From contig DIVW01000026.1 in NCBI GenBank assembly GCA_002428365.1, forward strand, positions 1-64,000: DNA of 64,000 nt. Reading direction: 5' to 3'. Origin of the DNA: Propionibacteriaceae bacterium UBA6122 (lineage in GTDB: Bacteria > Actinomycetota > Actinomycetes > Propionibacteriales > Propionibacteriaceae). The position numbers were made by a program, and so were the translations under genes. Numbering within the stretch: position 1 is the first letter of the stretch; each line of letters opens with the position of its first letter. Below, piece after piece: positions 58,809 through 64,000 of this stretch. The notes under the pieces are model-generated. The model searched no databases. It was not told the origin of the DNA and saw nothing but the letters and a program-made list of their open reading frames with translations.

Positions 58809-60485
58809 TCAGGGGCCGCCATGCCCCCTGCCACCAAGCAGCACCGCGAGCAGCGGCAACGCTGAGACGCCTAGCAGCACCTGCCCGAGCACCGGCGAGG
58901 TCGCAAACAGCATCGCGCCGGCCAGCACCAGACCGACGAACACCACCGCATAAGCCAGCCGATTCATGGTGCGATTCAGTTGGCGCACCCGTAGGTCGAG
59001 CAGTGGCGTCCGGACGGACAACTCGCCGCGCTCAGCGGAAGTCAGCACCCGATCAGCCCTAGCCGGGAGCGCAATCAGCGTTTGCACCACTTTGGTGCCT
59101 TCGCTCTTGATGGTGTCCCAGTCCGTCCCACCACCCTCGCCGGAGATCAGCTTGGCCGAATACGGCGCCAGCGCCACCCACAAGTTGAATTGCGGATCAA
59201 GCCCGGTACACATGCCCGAGAGCATCGCGATGCTGCGGCCCAACAACAGCAGGTTCTCCGGCAGCTGGAACGGCATGCTCACCATCAGGTCGCGGAACTG
59301 CAGCCCGAAGCTCAGCATCTCCTCATGGCTGATGTCGCGCAGATCGCCCATGGTCATGCCACCGAAGCGGTCGAAGACCTGAGCTGCGGCCAACTCCAAC
59401 AGCCGCACATCGGCGGTGGGCAGCAGCACGTCCAGCTCCTGGAAGGCCGCGACCAACCGGGACGCGTCCTGCAGGGCGATCGCCAACATGGCCTCCCGCA
59501 ACCCGTCGCGCAGGTTGTCAGCCACCCGTCCCACCATGCCGAAGTCGATGAAGGTGAGCTGGAACTCTCCCGGTTCACCCACCGGCGCCACGAACAAGTT
59601 GCCCGGGTGCGGATCGGCGTGGAACACCCCATCTTCAAAGATTTGCTGCAGGTAGGTCGCCACCAACTTGTGCGCCACCTCGCCACGATCGATGCCGGCC
59701 GCAGTGATCGCCTCGTAGTCGCCGATCCTGATCGCGGTCACGTCCTCCAGCGTCAACACCCGCTGGGTGGTGTGTTCCCAAGCCACCTGAGGCACCCGGA
59801 TGCTGGCGTCCTCACCGAAGACTTCGGCGAAATGCCCGGCGTTGCCCGCCTCGGCCACATAGTCGATCTCGGCCAGCGTGGTGTGTGCGAACTCCTCCAC
59901 CAGCGCGGGCACATCGGCCCGCTTACTCACCGGCTTGTAGCGAGTCAACCAGCGGCCCACCCGGCGCAACGCGGCCAGGTCGGTGGCCACGATCTCTTCG
60001 ATATAGGGACGCTGCACCTTCACCACCACTTCGGCGAAGCCAGTATCGGCAGCATCTTCGGCCAGCAGCACCGCCCGGTGCGCCTGACCGAGCGAGGCCG
60101 CCGCCAACGGCTCAGCTTCAAAACTGGCGAACACCTCGCTCAGCGGACGGCCAAACTCGGCTTCAGCCTTGTCGCGGACGTCGGCGAACCTGGCTGGCGG
60201 CACTTCGTCCTGCAGCCCGGCCAGCTCGTCGGTGATCTCGGCTGGCAACACGTCCAGGCGGGCGGAAAGGAACTGGCCGACCTTGATCATCAGCCCGCCC
60301 ATACCGATCGCCATCGCCCGAAAACGGGTGGCGGCCTTCCGATTGCGCGCCAGCCGCGTCCGGTTCGACCAGGCCACCAACCCCAGCTTGGGCAGCACGA
60401 TCTCCCAATAGATGAAGCTGGCGGTGACCAGGCCGAAGAAGGTGACGATGCGTCGGTAGCGGGCCTGCAGTTTCGCAGGATTCAT
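58809..60485 (-). CDS. AarF/UbiB (ABC1) atypical kinase-like protein
   Basis: A 558-residue protein of the UbiB/ADCK family. The family signature KxGQ lies in GGLMIKVGQFLSARLDVLP (about residue 65). The nucleotide-binding lysine is in VVVKVQRPYIEE, the catalytic segment in FHADPHPGNLFV, and the metal site in FIDFGMVGRVADNL. Two C-terminal transmembrane helices (LAYAVVFVGLVLAGAMLFA, VLLGVSALPLLAVLLGG) anchor it. UbiB proteins support quinone or lipid handling; the actinobacterial role is uncertain. It follows padR after six bases, so PadR probably controls it. Confidence 0.9.
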   Translation of the reverse strand: MNPAKLQARYRRIVTFFGLVTASFIYWEIVLPKLGLVAWSNRTRLARNRKAATRFRAMAIGMGGLMIKVGQFLSARLDVLPAEITDELAGLQDEVPPARFADVRDKAEAEFGRPLSEVFASFEAEPLAAASLGQAHRAVLLAEDAADTGFAEVVVKVQRPYIEEIVATDLAALRRVGRWLTRYKPVSKRADVPALVEEFAHTTLAEIDYVAEAGNAGHFAEVFGEDASIRVPQVAWEHTTQRVLTLEDVTAIRIGDYEAITAAGIDRGEVAHKLVATYLQQIFEDGVFHADPHPGNLFVAPVGEPGEFQLTFIDFGMVGRVADNLRDGLREAMLAIALQDASRLVAAFQELDVLLPTADVRLLELAAAQVFDRFGGMTMGDLRDISHEEMLSFGLQFRDLMVSMPFQLPENLLLLGRSIAMLSGMCTGLDPQFNLWVALAPYSAKLISGEGGGTDWDTIKSEGTKVVQTLIALPARADRVLTSAERGELSVRTPLLDLRVRQLNRTMNRLAYAVVFVGLVLAGAMLFATSPVLGQVLLGVSALPLLAVLLGGRGHGGP

Positions 60486-60491
60486 CGACGC

Positions 60492-61046
60492 TCAGTCCTG
60501 GGCGAGCAGCGAATAGATCTGCTTGCGGGTGGCATTCAGAATCTCCACCGCAGCCTCGATCTTCTCCTTCTCTCCTGAACGACCCACCTGCATCACCGCA
60601 GAGGCCAGCCTGGCCCCGGAATCGCGCAGCGCGAACACGCCATTCAAATCGCCTACGGCCGCAGCTACATCCCACGGCGGGGTCTCCTCAGCGAGTTCGG
60701 CAACCGCAGCCTTGCCGGCGTCAGTGAGGGCGAACACCTTCTTGCCTCCGGTTTCGGTGGCCTCGATCAGGCCTTCATCGGCCAGCAGCTGCAGGGTCGG
60801 ATACACCGAACCGGCGCTGGGACGCCAAGCTCCCCCACTACGCTGGCTGAGCTCCTGAATGATCTGGTAGCCGTGCATCGGCTTTTCGGCCAGCACCTTC
60901 AGAATCGCCGCGCGGGTATCACCGCGCCGGACGCGAGTCTGCGGGCCAAAGCTGCCGGGCCCTACGCCGTTGAAGCCCCAATCGGCCAGCTTGCGTAGGA
61001 ACACCGTCGGGTCTGCGACGAACCCTGCTCCATGAGTATGTGACAT
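60492..61046 (-). CDS. PadR-family transcriptional regulator
   Basis: A 184-residue repressor with a winged helix typical of PadR (DTRAAILKVLAEKPMHGYQIIQELSQRSGGAWRPSAGSVYPTLQLLADEGLIEATETGGKKVFALTDAG, about residues 43-112) and a C-terminal helical dimerisation region. The N-terminal 40 residues contain a glycine-rich GFNGVGPGSFGP segment. A 29-base box upstream (61067-61095) is repeated with one change at 63338-63366, pointing to two target promoters. Confidence 0.9.
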   Translation of the reverse strand: MSHTHGAGFVADPTVFLRKLADWGFNGVGPGSFGPQTRVRRGDTRAAILKVLAEKPMHGYQIIQELSQRSGGAWRPSAGSVYPTLQLLADEGLIEATETGGKKVFALTDAGKAAVAELAEETPPWDVAAAVGDLNGVFALRDSGARLASAVMQVGRSGEKEKIEAAVEILNATRKQIYSLLAQD

Positions 61047-61066
61047 TGCGAACCTCTCTCACGAGT

Positions 61067-61095
61067 CATATTGCGATATGTCGTTAACTATCGTA
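61067..61095. promoter_or_regulatory. PadR box 1 (padR/malic enzyme promoter)
   Basis: The 29-base element contains CATAT/ATATG around TCGC-like TGCG and CGATA...TATCG arms. It lies 20 bases before padR and 103 before the malic-enzyme start. One base differs from box 2. Confidence 0.65.
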
Positions 61096-61197
61096 GCTCA
61101 GGCGCCAAACGGCCATCGGCAAGTTTGCCCGGTGGTAGCGTGCATAGCATCGGCCGCGGAGCAACGTCGCCCCGGCCGCACCCAAGGAAGTGGAGCC

Positions 61198-62925
61198 ATG
61201 AAGCAAGCAGATTTCCAGCTGGACACCACCGTTCGAGATGGGGTGCTGGAGATCAGCGCACGGGGCCGGCTGATTCTGGTCCATCCGATGGCGAACCGCG
61301 GCACGGCCTTCACCATCGAAGAGCGCGAGGCGCTGGGATTGTCCGGCCTGCTGCCCAGCCGGGTCACCACCATCGAAGAACAGCTGCGGCGTACCTACGC
61401 CCAGTACAGCCGCTCGCCTTCGCCGCTGTCGAAGTTCATTTACTTGGCCCAACTGCGTGACCGCAACGAGGTGCTGTTCTACCGGCTGCTGAGCGAGCAC
61501 CTGGAAGAAATGCTGCCGATCATCTACACCCCAACCATCGGGGAGGCGATCGAGCGGTTCAGCCACGAGTACACCGGCGCCCGGGGCGTCTTCCTCTCCA
61601 TCGACCACCCTGACTTGGTCGAACAATCCCTTCGCGATTTCGAACTGGACGCCGACGACGTCGACCTGGTCGTCGTGACCGACTCCGAAGGCATCCTGGG
61701 CATCGGCGATCAGGGGGTCGGCGGTTTCCAGATCGCGGTCGGCAAGCTCAGCGTCTACACCGCAGCCGCCGGAATCCACCCCCGGAGGGCCATCCCGGTG
61801 GTGCTCGACGTTGGTACCGACAACCTCGGCCTGCTGAACAGCGACCTCTACCTGGGCGAGCGGCATGCGCGGGTACGCGGCGAGCGCTACGACGAGTTCA
61901 TCGAGTTGTTCGTCAACACGGTCAACAAACTGTTCCCCAACGCCCTGCTGCATTGGGAGGACTTCGGCGCGGCCAACGCCCACCGCATCCTCAATCGCTA
62001 CAGCGACGAGATCTCCACCTTCAATGACGACATTCAAGGCACCGCCGCAGTGGTGCTGGCCGCAGTACTGGCCGCCGTCCGGCTCACCGGCACCCGGCTA
62101 CCCGAACACCGGGTACTGATCTATGGCGCTGGTACTGCCGGGGCCGGCGTTGCCGACCTGATTCGGGAGGCCATGGGCCGCATGGGACTGCCCGCCGATC
62201 AGGCCTATCAACAATTCTGGGCCTTCAACTCGAAGGGCCTGATCGTTGCCGACAACCCTGGCGTCAGAGATTTCCAGCTCCCCTACGCTCGCTCCCGCGC
62301 GGAGATGGCCGACTGGGACGTGGCCGATCCGCAGCGAATCAGCCTGATCGAGGCCGTCCGGCAGGTGCGGCCCACGATCCTCATTGGCACCTCCGCCCAG
62401 CACGGCGCCTTCACCGAAGAGGTCGTGCGTGAGATGGCCAAGCACTGCGAGCGTCCGATCATCATGCCGCTGTCGAACCCGACCAGCCGCTGCGAGGCCC
62501 ACCCCGGCGACATCCTGGAATGGACCGACGGGCTCGCTCTGATTGCCACCGGCAGCCCCTTCGGCACGATCAAACACGGCGAGGTCTATCACACCATCGC
62601 CCAGGCCAACAACGCGCTGATCTTCCCCGGACTAGGGCTTGGAGTCTCGGTTGTCCAGGCAAAACGGGTCAGCCCTGGCATGATCTACGCCGCTGCTGAT
62701 GCCTTGGCTGGCTTGATGAACGAGTACCGCCCCGGGGCATCATTACTGCCGTCGATGGCCGACCTGCGCCTGGTCGCGGCCACCGTGGCCAAGGCCGTCG
62801 CCCAAACCGCCCAAGACCAGGGTCTGGCCCGACGTCCGTTGACCAACCCGATCAACGACATCTACCAGCACATGTGGAAGCCCAGGTACCCGAAGCTGGA
62901 GATCAAGCCGCCCCGGCAGCCCTGA
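61198..62925 (+). CDS. NAD-dependent malic enzyme
   Basis: Malic enzyme oxidatively decarboxylates malate to pyruvate. The 575-residue protein matches the large (SfcA/MaeA-like) type: TIGEAIERFSHEYTGARGVFLS, tyrosine in LPIIYTPT, lysine region VGKLSVYTAAAGI, metal-binding ED in LLHWEDFGAANAHRIL, FNDDIQGTAAVVLA, and the Rossmann motif IYGAGTAGAGVADLI. AAGGAAGTGGAG precedes ATG 61198; upstream in-frame ATG 61078 lies in the PadR box. Its last 23 bases overlap the convergent gene at 62903. Product pyruvate could feed the AceE encoded at 2.4 kb. Confidence 0.93.
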   Translation: MKQADFQLDTTVRDGVLEISARGRLILVHPMANRGTAFTIEEREALGLSGLLPSRVTTIEEQLRRTYAQYSRSPSPLSKFIYLAQLRDRNEVLFYRLLSEHLEEMLPIIYTPTIGEAIERFSHEYTGARGVFLSIDHPDLVEQSLRDFELDADDVDLVVVTDSEGILGIGDQGVGGFQIAVGKLSVYTAAAGIHPRRAIPVVLDVGTDNLGLLNSDLYLGERHARVRGERYDEFIELFVNTVNKLFPNALLHWEDFGAANAHRILNRYSDEISTFNDDIQGTAAVVLAAVLAAVRLTGTRLPEHRVLIYGAGTAGAGVADLIREAMGRMGLPADQAYQQFWAFNSKGLIVADNPGVRDFQLPYARSRAEMADWDVADPQRISLIEAVRQVRPTILIGTSAQHGAFTEEVVREMAKHCERPIIMPLSNPTSRCEAHPGDILEWTDGLALIATGSPFGTIKHGEVYHTIAQANNALIFPGLGLGVSVVQAKRVSPGMIYAAADALAGLMNEYRPGASLLPSMADLRLVAATVAKAVAQTAQDQGLARRPLTNPINDIYQHMWKPRYPKLEIKPPRQP

Positions 62926-63322
62926 TCTCGACCCCGGCTACGACCCGACGAGCGCTTCGGCGATGAATCGGGCCGATCACCGCCCAGACCCATCGACCCG
63001 CACCGGGAGCGAATCTGATTCCGGTGGTTAGGCGCCGCCGCCCATCAATCGTGCGCGCCAGGATCGTCGCGGTGCCGATTGAGGTCGGTTGCACCATGTG
63101 CAGCACCTCTTTGGAGCTGTCCACCACCGCCCACTCCCCCGGACGCAGTGCAGCGCGGCGAAGGTTGGTCACCCAGGTGGGCATGCCCGAGAACGCCACC
63201 CCGAGCCAAGCTGAAGGCTCAGCGACCTCACCGATCGGCTCGGCCGACTCCACACAATCCAGGTAATCGAAGGCATCCGCTGGCAACTCTGGCTGCCCTG
63301 GTCTCGCTCCCGCGTTTCGCAT
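62903..63322 (-). CDS. Small protein of unknown function, DUF2867-like
   Basis: A 139-residue protein reading PADAFDYLDCVESAEP, WLGVAFSGMPTWVTNLRRAALRPG, VLHMVQPTSIGTATILARTIDGRRRLTTGIRF and GRWVWAVIGPIHRRSARRVVAGVE. The order of WVTNLR, a beta strand of VVDSSKEVLH type and the final PIHRR helix resembles DUF2867, but the match is judged by eye. Its stop lies inside the malic-enzyme end (23-base convergent overlap). PadR box 2 precedes its start, suggesting repression by the PadR protein encoded 2 kb away. Confidence 0.7.
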   Translation of the reverse strand: MRNAGARPGQPELPADAFDYLDCVESAEPIGEVAEPSAWLGVAFSGMPTWVTNLRRAALRPGEWAVVDSSKEVLHMVQPTSIGTATILARTIDGRRRLTTGIRFAPGAGRWVWAVIGPIHRRSARRVVAGVEIRAAGAA

Positions 63323-63337
63323 CCCGACCTCCTACGC

Positions 63338-63366
63338 CATATTGCGATATGTCGTTAAGTATCGTA
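63338..63366. promoter_or_regulatory. PadR box 2 (small protein/thioredoxin promoter)
   Basis: It repeats box 1 over 29 bases with a single C-to-G change and lies between two divergent genes (starts 63322 and 63406). Confidence 0.65.
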
Positions 63367-63405
63367 ACGCAAGGGGTCGCGTCAGGCACAGAGTAAAATT
63401 CCGGC

Positions 63406-63825
63406 ATGAGCTCCATCACCACCTGCCCCAGTTGCAGCACCAAGAACCGCGTCCCGGTGGCCTCTGCCGGACGGCCGCAGTGCGCGTCCTGCCACCAGCC
63501 GCTTCCGTGGCTGGTGAATGTCGAGGACGCCGATCTTGACGCCGCTCTGAAGACCAACGTGCTTGTGTTGATCGACCTGTGGGCCCCGTGGTGCGGGCCC
63601 TGCCGCATGGTCGCCCCGGTGCTGGAGCGCCTCAGCGTGCGTTATGCCGGGCGCATCAAGGTGGTGAAGGTCAACGTTGACAACAATCGGCGCGCCTCGG
63701 CCCGCTTCGATGCCCAGAGCATTCCGACCCTGGTGATGATGCGCAACGGCGCCACCGTCGAACGCATCGTCGGCGCCCAGACCGAACCGGTACTGGCCAA
63801 GCGAATCGACGCTCTGCTGGCCTGA
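63406..63825 (+). CDS. trxC: Thioredoxin 2-like protein with N-terminal zinc finger
   Basis: A 139-residue thioredoxin. The N-terminal 30 residues carry two CxxC pairs (CPSCSTKN and CASCHQPL) that bind zinc in TrxC proteins. The thioredoxin fold follows, with WCGPC at about 65-69 in WAPWCGPCRMVAPVLERL and the cis-proline in SIPTLVMM. It reduces disulfides in the cytoplasm. ATG 63406 begins right after the PadR box 2 region, so it may be controlled with the divergent small gene. Confidence 0.92.
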   Translation: MSSITTCPSCSTKNRVPVASAGRPQCASCHQPLPWLVNVEDADLDAALKTNVLVLIDLWAPWCGPCRMVAPVLERLSVRYAGRIKVVKVNVDNNRRASARFDAQSIPTLVMMRNGATVERIVGAQTEPVLAKRIDALLA

Positions 63826-63915
63826 GAGCCGGGCCAATATGTCCCCGGACGAGGACTGATATCCCCGCCGTCAGTTAGTTATGGTCCAAGCACCCGCTTG
63901 ATTGTGATTCCCCCC

Positions 63916-64000
63916 ATGACTGATTTTTTCACCGGGGCATCGGCCAATGGCACTGGATTGGCCAGCCCCATCGAACCGCCGGCGCCGCCGTATCCGGCCA
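63916..64000 (+). CDS. Start of an unidentified gene (cut by window end)
   Basis: ATG 63916 opens a frame MTDFFTGASANGTGLASPI that continues to the window end with a Pro-rich stretch (EPPAPPYPA). There is no clear ribosome-binding site. Twenty-eight codons are too few to identify it. About 60 bases upstream, ATATGTCCCC and a later TATCCCC recall the GTCCCCC palindromes at 880-920. Confidence 0.5.
   Translation, partial: MTDFFTGASANGTGLASPIEPPAPPYPA

Noticed and set aside
59082..60578. 498-codon plus-strand frame
   Set aside because: Antisense shadow of the AarF/UbiB gene.

Overview
The window is high-GC DNA with many GTG/TTG starts, 4-base start/stop overlaps and long spurious antisense frames. 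Gene content points to a Gram-positive actinomycete: a homodimeric AceE next to a DUF3052 gene and a fabD-fabH-acpP-fabF block, DUF3145, a three-domain LigD, a class-E-type LAXTG cell-wall anchor and a probable 6C RNA. Propionibacteriaceae or a close relative is my guess from gene content; no rRNA is present to settle it.

Layout. 1-1.9 kb: 5' part of prfB (minus), paired GTCCCCC palindromes, a probable 6C RNA and tRNA-Val. 1.9-11 kb: DUF3052 and aceE (minus), then a small DUF1801-like gene, a PucR/FasR-type regulator and the fatty-acid synthesis operon, in which FabD carries an extra biotinyl/lipoyl-like C-terminal domain. 11-17.8 kb: REP-like repeats, DUF3145, a VWA-VWA-DUF58-MoxR operon (minus), a membrane protein and a HAD hydrolase. 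17.8-24.9 kb: MFS transporter, M20 peptidase, Sir2, LigD, an unknown protein and tRNA-Asn. 24.9-27 kb: a broken RHS remnant ending in a putative nuclease toxin tip, with a translationally coupled candidate immunity gene. 27-39 kb: a DUF4118 protein, three secreted seven-repeat RCC1 proteins (two a tandem duplication), a TetR-ABC operon, a DUF2202 protein, a two-component system and a LAYTG-anchored surface protein. 39-43.6 kb: MFS efflux pump, tRNA-Met, a YefM/YoeB cassette bounded by a copy of the tRNA 3' end, a GH25 lysozyme-like protein and a Fic protein with a strong inverted-repeat operator. 43.6-47.6 kb: a truncated short-chain dehydrogenase copy, an IS481-type transposase relic, a large unrecognised protein, and an intact short-chain dehydrogenase. 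47.6-54.4 kb: sugar ABC transporter (two permeases and a lipoprotein, no ATPase) with a GH94 phosphorylase, probably for beta-1,2-glucooligosaccharides. 54.5-55.7 kb: divergent VapBC/FitAB and YefM/RelE modules. 55.8-64 kb: YcxB-like protein, DnaQ-BRCT exonuclease, cupin/TetR pair, PadR-AarF/UbiB operon, malic enzyme, a small unknown protein, thioredoxin and the start of one more gene.

Themes. A repeat built on TTCCCTGAGCCCGTCGAAGG occurs between genes and also in frame inside coding sequences (MFS C-terminus, LigD inter-domain linker, ATP-lid region of a histidine kinase). Several regulators sit beside well-formed palindromes, so local autoregulation can be proposed for the PucR, TetR, PadR, Fic and YefM loci. 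The accessory material (RHS tip with immunity gene, three toxin-antitoxin modules, the 44-46.5 kb unknown gene) clusters at tRNAs or at gene duplications, which suggests repeated small insertions into an otherwise ordinary chromosomal backbone.
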